64,000 nt of DNA from Gautieria morchelliformis (GCA_015179125.1 WHVA01000056.1:124001-188000); one strand, 5' to 3'. Shown: positions 1 to 11,514, counted from the first letter of the stretch. Notes: generated by a model not told the origin, from the sequence alone. Program-made: numbers and translations.

Positions 1-49
1 GGGGGAAATTATGGCTGAGCGAAAAGGTTTCGAGGTTGCCGAAGGCCAT
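1..49 (-). CDS. Start of transposon-associated protein, cut by window edge
   Basis: On the minus strand the sequence opens with ATG and reads MAFGNLETFSLSHNF, identical to the start of the complete gene at 32362-33438. Only the first 16 codons are inside the window. The rest of this mirror copy should lie to the left, so its intactness cannot be judged here. Confidence 0.75.
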   Translation of the reverse strand, partial: MAFGNLETFSLSHNFP

Positions 50-119
50 TCCGTTTAGAAGATTATTGTCAATTTCTGTGTCAAGTGCGTCATTGGAACA
101 GTAGAGCGGTAATTGCTCG

Positions 120-740
120 GTGTTTGCGACTAAAAAATAAAATCAATAACAGGCTTGACTGCATAAAAGTAACATAGACTTGCCTGGAGTGTTTGCTGGA
201 TAAGAGGATGCTGCAACTAAAAAATAAGATCAATAAGCTGCATAACTACATAAAAATAAAATAGGACTTGCCTCAGGGGGCGTTTGCTGGTTAAGAGGGC
301 GCTGCAACTAAAAAATAAAATCAATAAATGGAATAACTACATAAAAATAACATGTGAACTTGCCTGGGGAATCCCTCCATGCCCATGATGCCCGTGGCCT
401 GGCACCGCTGAGACCTGCGAGGCTTTTGAACCACTACTAGTAGACCGAAGCTGCATTAGAGTAGGAGGAGAAATGATTAAGTGGGAAGATTAAAAAGATA
501 AAAAGAGTGTGGTAGAAGTGCGCTGACGAACGAAGTGAAAGTAGAGGGCAAAGGGTAAGAGAATTTGAGCTCCGGTCTTATTTTTTAGTTGCAGCGCCCT
601 CTTATCCAGGCAAGTCTATGTTATTTTTATGCAGTCAAGCCTGTTATTGATTTTATTTTTTAGTTGCAGCACCCTCTTATCCAGCAAACACTCCAGGCAA
701 GTCCTATGTTATTTTTATGCAGTCAAGCCACCAGTCTGAG
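120..740. repeat. ~90-bp repeats in opposed orientation around a unique core
   Basis: About three copies of a ~90-bp unit containing AACTAAAAAATAAAATCAAT lie at 120-360. Two more copies lie in the opposite orientation at 575-735. They flank a core of roughly 210 bp. Together they form a large interrupted palindrome. Clustered repeats next to transposon termini are typical transposase-binding regions in CACTA-like elements; applying that here is inference. The core contains a pyrimidine-rich tract (read on the minus strand) that could be a promoter. Confidence 0.75.
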
Positions 741-743
741 CGG

Positions 744-1092
744 TCTGAGGTATGTACGACACAGTTAATTTATATTATCTGAGCATTTTCTGCTAGGCTC
801 CCCAGCCTTCTGCTTGACCATCGTTTCCCACTGAAGCCCAGCAGTCGGCCCCCGTCACTCACAGTACCCATGAAGTGTCATGGCGACCTTGCCACCGACT
901 TGAAAGTGGTTCATGCCAGACTCAATCCTTCGCCTCAGCCTTTGCAACAAACTCTCTCCCCTGCTCCATCCACCACTTCGTCCTCGCCAGCTATCTCCAG
1001 TATCGCCCCTCCATCTTACCCTGCCAGTCCAGCACCCACCATCGCCGATTCTGCTGATGAAAACATTACATGGGATGGCAAAGTGTTGAGTT
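744..1092 (+). pseudogene. Fragment of exon 2 of the transposon-associated gene
   Basis: The stretch repeats the end of exon 1, the first intron and most of exon 2 of the gene at 32362-33438. It encodes the Pro/Ser-rich segment with SPAPSTTSSSPAIS and ends at ENITWDG, where the sequence changes to unrelated DNA. The first exon body and the whole conserved third exon are missing. It is therefore a captured fragment, not a working gene. The same fragment is present in arm 2 at about 31285-31670 on the opposite strand. Confidence 0.7.
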
Positions 1093-1344
1093 ATGTTGAG
1101 TATGTATGTTTTTCCACTGTCTCCCTTTGGCATTAGCACAATACTGACATATTTGCTTTTCTTATTGGTCTCTCTCTCCCGTCGCCATCCCATGTCATCA
1201 CCACAATCGACGTCACGTCCCTACATGCATGCGCATTTCGCTGACGTTACGAACACTACACCGCTCCACTCACCTACATTGGCCGTTGCCCTCCAGCCTG
1301 TTAACCTATATCGCCCATACAGACCCGCCCCCCCCACCCGCGCC

Positions 1345-2765
1345 TGTGTAGGAACCAGCTTTCTAGTTTAAAAATCTTGAAAAAAGCATTAAAAAGTCTG
1401 TAAAAACCTTTTTCCCATCTTAACATCAGCCAATACACACAGATTTGATGGGGAACTGTTTTTAGAATATTCCTTGAATTTTCTTGCATTTTTTCGCCAA
1501 TTGTCCTGACCTCCTTGGCTCAAAACTGCTTTATTGTGTTTGACAAAGGCTATGAACCCATGAGAGTCCATAACTTTGTCATCAGCGCTCAATTTCAAAC
1601 TCCGACCGGAGCCCTCGCTGGTGAGATTGGGAATATCCAGTGCAGCTTACACAAGCCTGTACACTTAAATATAGTTCAAACCCAGCAGACACATGACTTG
1701 CTTCATAGCAACCATGGCTGTGTAAGGCTGTGTGCAAGACTGCCCGCCCAATGATATGCAGAGCCAAAACTAGGGTGTATATTCAATCAATCCTATTGGA
1801 CAATGAGCCTCCAAGCTCAATGCTACAACCCCTGAAATAGGACCCTTGATGTCATAGGGCTATGCAGGGCTATGCAAGGCTATGCAGGGCTGTGTAAGGC
1901 TATGCTGAGCAGTGCAAATCAGGGAAGGTGATTGGCTAGCTATTCTTAATTTCCTTGCACAAACACACCACTATAGTTACAAGGGTGTGTTTTAGCTGCG
2001 CAAATATTTACTTATGACATCACTCACCTAATAGATAGAAGCTCCCCATTTTATGTAATGCTGTGTAATTTACAATATAAAAGGAGGCCATTCTGACCCC
2101 CTAGAAAAATCATCCAATCTAGCAATCTACTGCTTCTATCCTACATGTGACTCGTGTGACTTGCATCTTACTAAGCTGCTAATCCCAGCTAGGGTTATTC
2201 ACTTACTTTAGTGTCTAATTCCTTGTTAAGTAGATACTTTTCTGCTTAGCCACCTAGACTAATCCTCCGGGTGTAATTCTACAGAGTGAGTCTGTCAATT
2301 GATAGTCTTGCCATTCGCACTCCAATACCCAAGAGAGTTGATCAGTTGATTTTCCTGGTTAATATCTTTCACAAGTCAATTCCTGTTACTTGTAAAAGCC
2401 GCCTTAGATTCTATTCTTTGCCTCTTGTTTAATTGCAGTGCATTGGTAGATTATCAGGTCAGTCCATTTATAAACTCGCCTGCTAAGCACATTCCCTCAT
2501 ATTTTGGAATAGGCTGGGACCCCGAGAGTGCCCTCGAACCTACATTCTTTTAGTTTATTGTTCAGTGCTGCTAAGAAACGCATTGCCTTCCATCCATATT
2601 AACTTGGACTAGTTTTTACACGGATTGCAACCAAGGTACAAATATTAAATTATTTCCGGAGTTGTGCTGCAGCATTGTTTAATATTCTTTGAGTCTCGTA
2701 AACGACACGTTCTGATAGATTGAAGTGTTAGCAATAACACCAAAGTCTTGAAGGGTTCCAAAACA
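1345..2765 (+). mobile_element. Solo LTR of a retrotransposon, arm 1 only
   Basis: The segment starts TGTGTAGGAACC and ends GGTTCCAAAACA, so it is bounded by TG...CA inside a short inverted repeat. It is flanked by gcgcc (1340-1344) and gcacc (2766-2770), a 5-bp target duplication with one mismatch. Arm 2 lacks the whole segment and reads straight across the junction. A TATA-like ATATAAAAGGAGGCC lies near 2076-2089. Related sequence occurs in reverse at 11515-12105. A solo LTR arises by recombination between the two LTRs of a full element; no internal coding part is seen here. Confidence 0.8.
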
Positions 2766-2770
2766 GCACC

Positions 2771-3025
2771 CCACTGCGCTCACGCACCGCCTCATCAGCG
2801 CCCTCACACATTTGGTGCCCGCATCCCCCGTGGGGACAAGCCGTGTCAGGGGCAGGAGTAGCAGGAAGGCCGCCGCCGCCGATATGGACACTGATTCTAT
2901 ACTTGCAGCCATTCTCCTCATCATACTTTGAATTTGTTGCTATGCTCTGATGTAGTTATAACCTAGCTTGAAGGAAAATATTACAGTATGTTTGCAAGGT
3001 TATTATATTATTGTAGTAAGTCGGC
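2771..3025. other. Duplicated non-coding DNA before the Plavaka element
   Basis: This is shared with arm 2 (about 30837-31090). It includes a GC-rich stretch with GGTGCCCGCATCCCC and a short minus-strand reading frame found in both arms. No recognisable gene was found. Confidence 0.4.
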
Positions 3026-4895
3026 CACTACCGCTACAGGAGTAGGGCAAAGGGCATACAGTTTGAGTGGAGCTCAAATTGCAACTCAACATTGCCACTA
3101 ACCACCACAGGACTCAAGCTTCATGCCCCCAAACTTGCAACTGGAGTAACTACTGAACAGTGCAAGCACTGTGCTTACTTTTATGCCAGTCTAAATGGCC
3201 ATCTTGCACAGTCAAAGCAGTGTGGAGATAAACACAGAGCTGAACAGGCTAGTATTTATGCCTCAGCACTCTATTCCAAATATGGAGCCAGATCATCAGG
3301 CTCTCAACCCGCTTATACTCAGCCTGCATTTCAGGCTGCAGAGTCTTCATCTGTGCTTAGCCGGGAGCCCACAACTCCTGAAAGACCTGGTCAATCCAAG
3401 CGACCTCGTTTTTTTTCTCCCACTCGTTCTATAGATGGGGACATTATCATGGAACAAATTGCCATTCCCCAAGAATTGTCTGAAGCAGAGCCTACTGCTT
3501 CTGCTTCAAACAGGGTGCCTCCAACAAACATAGTTCCGCCAACAAATGTTGGAATGGATATTTTTGAAGTCAGGCCATTTGCCGATGCATCTACTACTTA
3601 TGGGAAGGGAGAAACTGCCTTTGAGCATATCAGGCGAAACTGGGAACATTCAGATATTCCTGAATACCCATTTACTAGTCGAGCTGAATGGAGCTTGGTA
3701 GAGTGGCTTGGAACCTCAGGGATTTCAAATGGTCAGATTGATAGCTTGCTAAAAACGAAATGGGTAATTTGTTGCTCATGGCAACAAAAGTATAGAACTA
3801 ACATTGTTATGCCATTCTTTCAATTACAGATGCAGGATAATCCACCTTCATTCAAGTCAGCTAAAGAAATGTGGAGGCGAATTGATGATCATATTGAAGC
3901 TGGGCCTGCCTGGCATGTCAAAGAGGTTATCTTGCCTGAGGCACCAAATGAGCCTCAAATTCTTTACTATCAGGATATTGTGGAATGCTTGAAATACCTT
4001 GAACAGAATCCTGCATTTGATGGCTTTATGAATTATGAGCCTGTCCTATGGTACTCTGATGAAGAGCTCAGTGCTGCTTCACGTGTATATGGAGACATCA
4101 ATACTGGAAATGCTTGGCATGAGTTGCAGTCCAAGGCACCTGAAGGTGTAACTATCTTGCCTGCTATTCTGGCATCAGATGCCACCCATGTTACAAATTT
4201 CTCTGGAGATGGGAAGGTGCATCCTGTATATGCTTCAAGTGGACATATCCAATCTTCTATAAATAACCAGCCAAGCCGACCTGCATTTATCCTAGTTGGA
4301 TTCATACCTGTTTGCAAATTTGGAAAGACTGAATTCCCAAACAAAACCAAGGATGAGAAGATGCCTGGTTGATTACAGGCAAGGTTGTTTCATCAGTGCA
4401 TGTCAATCATTACAGAAACCCTCAAGGATGCAGGCAAAAAGCCCATTTGTATGCCAGATACAAAGGGGGATCTCCGCTGGTTTCTGATTTTTCTAGTCCT
4501 CTATCTTGCAGATAAGGTGGAGCAAAATCTAATAGCATGCCTTGGAAAGAACTCATGCATAACATGCTTGGCTGAAACCAAGGATTTGGGAAATCATGAA
4601 ATCTGTGATGTTCGTACTGGGAATGCTATCCTAAGCAAGATACAAAGTGTCCATGACACTGTTGGTCCAGATGCAGATACATGGACCTTTATCATGGCAG
4701 CTATCAGTGTGCAACTAAGTGGTGTAGAGCATCCATTCTGGAAAGACTTGCCACACACTGATATTTGCCAAGTTATTTGCAATGATGTGCTCCATGGACT
4801 TCATAAGGCTTTCAATGACCACACTGCCAAATGGTGTAGGAATATTTTTGGGGATTATCAAATTGACAAGCGGTTCCGTCGCCTCCCAAAGCAGC
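3026..4895 (+). mobile_element. 5' part of a Plavaka transposon
   Basis: The element appears to start at CACTACCGCTACAGGAG (3026), a plausible CACTA-type terminal repeat, and it contains the transposase pseudogene. No matching inverted end is seen downstream. The LTR at 4896 replaces the 3' part. The terminus assignment is inference from the CACTA start and its position about 100 bp before the gene. Confidence 0.6.
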
Positions 4896-4921
4896 TGTCA
4901 AGATTGGTTTTTAGGCGTTAA
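3092..4921 (+). pseudogene. Plavaka-type (CACTA superfamily) transposase, arm 1
   Basis: The N-terminus has a Cys/His finger (CKHC...H...C...H) like other Plavaka proteins. It is followed by the block with PFTSRAEWSLVEWLG, a central block with YGDINTGNAWHELQ and LPAILASDATHVTNFSGD, then LFHQCM. An in-frame TGA at 4370-4372 interrupts the protein between MPG and LQARLFHQCM; the frame continues unchanged after it. A one-base deletion just after the ATG at 3123, relative to arm 2, puts that ATG out of frame. The 3' third is missing because an LTR begins at 4896. A CACTA-like terminus starts at 3026. Family members usually have around 900 residues, so about 600 remain. The family call rests on recognition of conserved blocks. 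Confidence 0.85.
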
Positions 4922-5570
4922 TATCGTGTATTAGTGAACACAGCGAATGCCCGAATAACTTGTGCGAATAAGTATGCCATTCGGCGAATAGGTGAACCAA
5001 TAAATGTTCACAAGATAAGAGGGCTGCCCGAGCGGAGCTTGCCCTATCTACAGTTGTAGCGAAATAGCCCGTGGCACTTGACGATGTAACGTACAAGGTG
5101 TTGCGGAAGGGCTGTCTAAGTAGCGACAATCCCTTCGAAGATGAAGTATGAAAACTCACCAGTGATGCCTAAGTCCTCTTCTGGTTGAAGATAGAAATCT
5201 CCAGGAGAAGGCTCAAGATGATGATCGCAGTGAGGTCAAGTTTGCATAAGATGGACAACGTATGATAATTGAACTGGGGAATATACATGCGAAACGCAAA
5301 CTACTTATATCGAATGCTCGTAAGGTATCAGCAAATAGGAAAGAGGCCATCATGAGTCAGGGTTGGATAGGGGTGCGCAGTCGTGATACAACATAGATGA
5401 AATAAACATACAATAGAGTGAGAGAAGAGGGAGAACATGAAACGACAGAGAGTGAAGGTGGCGAAGGCACCTATGTACGAAATCATGTCTTGGGGCCCGC
5501 ATATACACCACCCTTCAAGATGCACTATGTGAATCCCGGCTCAAGTAGGTAAACAAATTCTGAGACTGCA
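4896..5570 (-). mobile_element. LTR (family L2), arm 1
   Basis: The segment begins TGTCAAGATTGG on the plus strand, so the element reads ...CTTGACA on the minus strand. The same family recurs at 12106-12764 with a different left neighbour, which fixes this boundary, and in arm 2 ending at 28965. A short related piece is at 54545-54640. It interrupts the Plavaka coding sequence. The far end is not sharply defined; similarity between the copies stops near 5576. No target duplication was found. Confidence 0.65.
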
Positions 5571-5635
5571 CGGACTGGACCCTCTTGGATGCCAAATCCA
5601 CCCTTGCAAAGGCCAAGGGAGACAGTACTACAATG

Positions 5636-6640
5636 CAGACACAATAGGCAAAGCAGTTACGGTGCTAAAACTGTACATAGTGAGCAATCAAAATATATAT
5701 AATAACTGAGTAGGAAATGGAATGAGTTCAGGATGTGAATCACTCCAACACCATCTTCTAGGGATGGTTCAATAGCTCTTAATTTTTGATAAATATAAAC
5801 CAATGTTGCCCAATTTTTTGTGGGATTAAAAATGACCTGTGTAGTAAGATATTACATGGTAAAAACAGCCTACTAGTAGTACAGTGAACCACTTCCTGAT
5901 TTCAGGCATTTGGATGCCCCTGGCAGGTGGCTCCTTTGTCCCTTGCTTTTCTAGGATAATTGATAGATGGTTCAACTGAAGGACATAGTATAGATACATG
6001 TTCTATACAAATACCCTTGCCAAGTTCTATGGAGTTTGCAATGCTGCATAAAGTTTGAGGAGATTGATCCATGTCCTGCCAGTGCCAGTGCTCAGTGATA
6101 GTAGTACAGTCTATATTGTTCTATGGATATATATATATACTGTACATACAGCATATACTGGACATACTGTATACTGTACCATTACGACCATAGGTTCAGT
6201 CACGTGTCACAAGACCCCTTGAACCTGAAATCCCAGAGCCCTAGTCACCCGTCACACATAGGTCTGAACTACAGGTTGAGTAAGTCTGGAATAGCAAATT
6301 CTTTTTGCACTTTGAGTCCATCCTCGGATGGACCGCATATGGTGTTCGTTGAACTGATTTAAGTTCAGTCACATGTCATGGTTACCTCTGAACAAGTGAA
6401 CTAGGTAAATTTTTATGTCACACCGCTGAGCTCTGATCCTATGGTCGTAATGGTACAGTATACTGGACATACTGTATATACTGTATGTATAGAATATACT
6501 GTATGTACAGTATATACTGTACATACACTGGCAGTATATACAGTATGTACAGTATATATATTCATAGAACGATATAGACTGTATATATTTTGATTGCTCA
6601 CTATGTACAGTTTTAGCGCCGTAACCGCTTTTCCTGATGT
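5636..6640. mobile_element. Foldback / TIR element of about 1 kb, arm 1
   Basis: About 50-60 bp at 5640-5699 (containing TAAAACTGTACATAGTGAGC) recurs inverted at 6586-6640. Inside it lies a second inverted pair at about 6106-6200 and 6437-6590, built of TATACTGTACATACAG-like palindromic repeats. No transposase is encoded, so it fits a non-autonomous foldback element. No clear target duplication was seen. The arm 2 copy is at about 26720-28220. Confidence 0.6.
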
Positions 6641-6717
6641 GATTAGTTACCTGAAAGAAACCCGGTATGCGCGCTATACTTCCGAAACATGTCACGTGAG
6701 TTTATCACAGGACACAG

Positions 6718-6751
6718 TGGTTTGGCCACTGAAATTCAGTGGGCCAAACCA
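6718..6751. repeat. Near-perfect palindrome
   Basis: TGGTTTGGCCACTGAA is followed by its near-exact reverse complement. One extra base (GGG versus GG) breaks the symmetry. Arm 2 has the same structure near 26617-26650. It could be a hairpin terminus of an element or a regulatory structure. Confidence 0.6.
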
Positions 6752-8457
6752 AAAGCATTGAGGCGTTAATGAAAAGAGTTGCTGATTATGCCGTTTGGGG
6801 AATTTTACCGAAGGCTACCTCGGAATTTTCTAGAGTGCAAGGAGAGTTGTACTTTTCATTTGCTCATGAGTATGATGGTACAGTCGTGGACAACCAAAGT
6901 CCACCAACTTTGTAGCCAGTGACTGAGAGATTTGGGGGGTAATCTGACTTCAGATTCGGACTCAGGAATGCAAAATACATCGAAAAACACTCCTTTGGAA
7001 TTTTTCCCACGAGGATTTCAGCCGGCCAAATTTTTGGACAAAAATTTCAAAAATTTAACATATAAAGGGTCATTTATTCGGTGTCTAAAGTAGGTACGTG
7101 TCAGTTGTGGCTGACAATTGCATCAAGCTGCATCATAGCACTGCATGAGACTGTACTATGGCCCTTTTGTTTTCTAACGGCCCATGCTGCTGCCTGCCCT
7201 GTCAGGCCAATCCTGTAAGCACTCATGAACCGCCAGGCTCTGTTGATAAAACGTCGGATGACATCCACCGGGCAAGCATTGAGAGCAGCAAATGCTGCTT
7301 TTTTGGCATCATCGAAGGTTCTCTTGGGCACTTGCCGATATCTGTACTTCACCCACCCCCAATACTTAGACAATGTGAATAAGTTGACAAATTACCAATT
7401 GAAGTAAAAGTAAATATTACCATTTCAATGGGATTGAGTTCACAGTGGAACTTTGGGAGGAATATGCATTCATGCCCAGCCTCTTTTATGAGTGTTTCAA
7501 GCATAGACACCTGGTTTACAAAGTCATCTTGCTGGCTAAGCAGTCGAGCCATGCAGCACCATTGACTCTCGAATGGACAGACAGGGGAACACTTTGCCTT
7601 GAGACCTTTAATATTAAACCCACATTCTGTAAGAGTCTGTTCCAGGCCTTTCTGTTGGCCATCATCAGTGGTCATTCTCTGTACTTTGCCACGGAGTTCA
7701 GGTGTGGGATTGTTGTGTGGAATAATTGTATCCTTCTGATGCCATTGCTTGCCACCATTGCTTTTATTCATTTCAAATGCCTTGAGTGCATCTGGTGGCA
7801 GCGCCGCATGTGCAGATGACTGATCAAATATAAAAAGGGCTTGACAGCTAGGGTGTGCCGCTTCAAATGTTGGAATTGCTGAAGATTTCACTTGCTCAAT
7901 GAGTTGAGCACAATCCCAGTATGGATCTGCATTTGAACTGGGAAAGATGACCTTGCGTGCACTGGAGGAAATGCTGCCATCATCATTGAAAGAAACCAAC
8001 CATCTGTTCACCTCCTCTATGAAGTCTGAGATGTGAATCAGCCGACCATTTCCTTTTTTCTGGAGGATTTGTTCACCCTTCTGTAGCCTGACATGGTTGA
8101 TTAGATTCAAGTATAAGAATTAAATATACATACATACCAGGTAGAACCTTTGAAGTCATTTTGTTGACAGCAGCTCTCATCATGAAACTCAGCAATGAGA
8201 AGCCTTTCACCTGGCTGAAGTTTGGGTTCAACTTGCTTCAGCTCAGGCCCCTCAAATTTAATCATCTGTTGTTCATATTTCTCCATCATTGGGAGAAAAA
8301 CCTCATTCCGATACTTGACAACGTCAGCCCTCTCATGGCCATCCATATACACCCCTTTTCGCAAGATGGTGCGTGTCCAGCCAAGCTTCACCAACCACCT
8401 CCGTGCAGTCCTCTCGCAGAGTGGTTTCTTCAAGGAGGTTGTTTGGAAACTATAAGA

Positions 8458-9099
8458 AGTATCAAACTCTAATATCTCCTTAAGACCATTTAAATACTTG
8501 GAGTCTATTCTAAACATAATTTGGATTTTAAAACTTTTGGAATTTTTAAAACTTATTTGTACATCATGAAACAAAGCATCTTTTAAGAGCTGAATAGATT
8601 ATGAAACACTGTGGTGAGTTAGAACTTTAAGAATTTTAAAAGGTAGACTCTCTTAGATAGTACATTTCATACACGTGTATGCCATTGACACCTTTAAATA
8701 CATATGTGTTACCTCGGAATGGGTGAGTTAACTAGAAGATATTTCTATTTGATTCAACATACTAAGAATACCTGGGCGGGTTTGCTTAATTAGGAAGGTT
8801 GTAGCATGAAAAAATCTCCAATAATATCTTACATATTTTACATGGAAAGAACTGCAGTTTAGTTTTTAAAAAATGGAGTACCAACAAAAGTATTAAGAGA
8901 TATCTATAAACAGAAGGAAATCATATACAATGGATTCTATTAAATGACCTTTAATTGTTTAGCGTGTAACATGGAGAACTATTTCCCAGAATTGCTTTTT
9001 AATGATGGAATAGTTTCAGAAAGATATCACTATTTGAAGATGGAGTTTTATGGGAATGTCACTTTTATTAGTAAATATCTGATATTATAGTAATTCCAA
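8458..9099. other. AT-rich ~640-bp stretch inside a transposase intron
   Basis: Neighbouring introns of this gene are 55-70 bp, but this one is about ten times longer. It is AT-rich with no reading frame of note. An old insertion is likely, but no terminal repeats were recognised. Confidence 0.4.
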
Positions 9100-9578
9100 A
9101 CACCCTCCCAAGGTAATATTCAGGGAGGGGAGAATCTGTGAGTTGAGGGCATGGCAGAAGAGCTGAGGGGTGATTGAGCCAATGCGCTGTTCTGTAAGCC
9201 ATGTTCTTGCCGCAACTTTGACAGCCTCATCTTTTAATAGAGACTGTGAGTTCTTGCTGCGATTCAATAGGGAGCTGCTCAAATACTTGATAATGGCGTG
9301 CAAGACCTCTGATATGGCGTGCAAAATGTTCGCTGGATCCACCCTGCTTTTCATGCCACTGTGCTGCAACCTCCCTGCTTGAAGTGGTCCAGCCATGACC
9401 CTTCAACCGAAGTGTGGCAAAATTACGAAGGATCATTAGCTGGTTGATGTCCTTCAGTGGCATATGTGCATGCTTTTTTTTCAAATCATCTTTGACTTGA
9501 TCTCGCAAGTCCTTCCAGCCACGAATATTCACCAATGGCCTCACCATGTCTGTAACCTCATCTTCCCATGGCTCTTCT

Positions 9579-9690
9579 TCTCCAGCTGTGTCCCCTTCGC
9601 CTCCTTCTTTGCCTCCTTCTCCAGCTGTGTCCCCTTCGCCTCCTTCTTTGACTCCTTCTCCAGCTGTGTCCCCTTCACCTCCTTCTCCAC
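9579..9690 (-). repeat. 39-bp coding minisatellite in the transposase
   Basis: Units start at 9579, 9618 and 9657 (about 2.8 copies). On the minus strand they encode a repeat of EGGEGDTAGEG(V/G)K, part of an acidic linker upstream of MVRPLVNIRGW. Confidence 0.8.
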
Positions 9691-9980
9691 CAGCGTCGCC
9701 TTCTTCAGTCTCACCATCGCTGCCACTTCCATCCTCTGTGCTTCTCTCCTTTCACTTTGGAGACGTTGCAATAAGAGTAAGGTCTTCAAAGGAAAGTGGT
9801 GGAGGAGTAAGGGACTCTTGGTGAATCTGGATAGGAGCCGTGGCAGGTGCTTCAGAGCGGTCCACAACAGGCAGGCACGTCACATAAGTATCAAGAGTTT
9901 GCTGACCCTCTAACATGGAATGATAATGACACCGAGTGCGTTCTGATTTACTGCCGACATCTGGGCCTTTTGATAAGAGT

Positions 9981-10733
9981 TGTTGTAAATGTATTTGGGT
10001 TTTGGTGTTGAGGTTTGATTCAAGCTTCGAGAGAAGCTGAATCGAGTAGAGGTCTGAGTACTGAGAGAACTGCGTGTGCTATGGAAACTATTTCGGTCTG
10101 GAATTTCGAGACGGTGGAGAGATAAAACTATTCTTATTATTTACGGTTACATTTGTTCGTACTATTTAACTATTGGAAGGGACTCGGCGTTGATACGACG
10201 CATATGGTCTGTGACGTGGGGATAGGGGGGTGTGGAGCATAGTCTGGAGTGAACTCTCGAATGAATACTACAAGGGAATACTAAGTATTTGTTGTGGATG
10301 AAACGATGGTGTGGAAGGACATGTGCACGACGTATAGGGGAAATGATGGAGCCACGGCTAAAGCCGCTCAGGGACGATCGAATACGTATCGTGTCTCGGT
10401 CCCAATTGAATTGGTACCTGAGTGGGGATTTGTGTTGTGGGTCGGTTTCTCGATCGAGATTGATGGGATCGACGTTTGTATTGTGATGCTGATCGACTTG
10501 GCGTGTCCTGTGCGCGTGTGTGGTAATGTATTGGTCCGGCGTCGCGTATATGCGAGTCAGGAGATTCGGTGATGTTTCTGCGTGTCTGCGTGTGGACGTG
10601 GGTATGGATTGTGGGGTTTGTATGGTACAGTGACGTCAGTATATCTTAAGGTCGGATCTGATAGATATCATCATCGTCGTTACTTGAATATCATAACACC
10701 TTTGACATATTGTTTGGGACGAGCTGCGCAACA
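9981..10733. mobile_element. LTR-like insertion within a transposase intron
   Basis: The segment begins TGTTGTAAAT and ends GCGCAACA, giving a TGTTG...CAACA inverted terminus. Without it, the intron between exons 1 and 2 of the transposase shrinks from about 810 to about 65 bp, and the exon phases match. The flanking 5-mers agagt and aaggt match at only three of five positions, so the target duplication is weak. No coding content was recognised. Confidence 0.5.
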
Positions 10734-11514
10734 AAGGTTGGCCTATTTTTGAGTGCGGCAGAAACTTATAACTCACATTTTTTATCCATCAATCGCTTCA
10801 TCCTCTTTCTCTTTGACGCTTCTGGCATCCAATCCTCATCACTCGGATCATCACCATTTGCCACGGCAAATTTCAGGAGTCTCGCATGCAAAACATGCTC
10901 CTCCTCCCCCAAACCCAGCCATCCAGTGTCAGAATCCATTGACCCGTCGTCTTCATTGTTCGACTCCTCCAATTCCTCCCAGTTTGGCCGCAAACTGTCA
11001 TTCTGGTGAGGTTCCCAGGCTGGGTCATCTTCCTCTGTGCTGCTGGGATCAGTAGAAAGAGCAGCTGCTGAATGAAGCAGGGACACCTGGGAGGGTGCAT
11101 CCACAGGTGAGACAACATGCTGGGCTTGGTTTCGAAGCCCAGTGATATTACGCTTTTGTTTCTTGCCTCGCATGTGTCAAGCTGGCCAAATCACGTGAGT
11201 ATGTTATGTAATATTAAAATAATTATTTCGCCTGCATCCGTCGTGGAAATTTTTTTATTTCTTCAGAATCAGATTCAGCTTGAAGAAAGCTATCAATTCC
11301 GCTATTTTCTATATTTTTAGCTATTTTTTTGGTGTCTGGCCAAATTTTGAAGGGCCAAATTTTCAAATAGCACGTTCTGAGGAATCGGCTTGTGTAAACC
11401 TGCCCGTAAGGACCTAAATAGACTCTATCTAGGCTTAAAAACGATATTCTAATGCGGGTGGGGTGCCCATAACCGGTTAATTTTTTTAGTGGACTTTGGT
11501 TGTCCGCGACTGTA

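Larger units (their letters stand above)
1..6878 (+). repeat. Arm 1 of a large inverted duplication
   Basis: This stretch reappears in reverse orientation at 26487-32410. The mapping is exact at the outer end: an ATG on the minus strand at 47-49 pairs with the ATG at 32362. Homology runs through the ~90-bp repeats, a gene fragment, the Plavaka pseudogene, an LTR and a foldback element. The Plavaka proteins of the two arms differ at only a couple of residues, so the duplication is young. Arm 1 carries a solo LTR (1345-2765) that arm 2 lacks. The inner end stops exactly at the TA target of the mariner element. The outer end continues past the left edge of the window. Confidence 0.93.
7101..11173 (-). 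pseudogene. DDE transposase of the mariner element
   Basis: The exons on the minus strand are roughly 11173-10771, 9961-9100, 8457-8138, 8070-7434 and 7377-7101. Catalytic acids are visible: Asp in LLIAEFHDES, Asp in ALFIFDQSSAH, and Glu in LPKFHCELNPIEM joined by an intron to YWGWVKYRYR. The N-terminal part is acidic with a 13-residue repeat (9579-9690) and then a DNA-binding-like region with NIRGWKDLRDQV. Lesions: an in-frame TGA at 9752-9754 and a frame change near 9265 before LLKDEAVKVAARTWL. The architecture and triad match a basidiomycete mariner-like family. The element is probably inactive but nearly complete. Confidence 0.8.
6881..11512 (-). mobile_element. Tc1/mariner-type DNA transposon
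   Basis: The ends are 24-bp terminal inverted repeats beginning CAGTCGTGGACAACCAAAGT at 6881 and, in reverse, at 11489-11512 (CAGTCGCGG...), with one mismatch. TA dinucleotides flank both ends (6879-6880 and 11513-11514), the expected target duplication. It carries a multi-exon DDE transposase on the minus strand. The left flank matches the empty site in arm 2 but the right flank is an LTR fragment, so the element lies at a rearrangement junction. An LTR-like segment and an AT-rich stretch have enlarged two of its introns. Confidence 0.9.

Noticed and set aside
1861-1915. GGCTATGCA repeats as a possible CRISPR-like or regulatory array
   Set aside because: Units are short, degenerate and inside an LTR; no spacer structure, and the DNA is eukaryotic.
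10289-10572. Plus-strand open frames within the mariner element
   Set aside because: They lie in an LTR-like insertion in an intron and have no recognisable domain.
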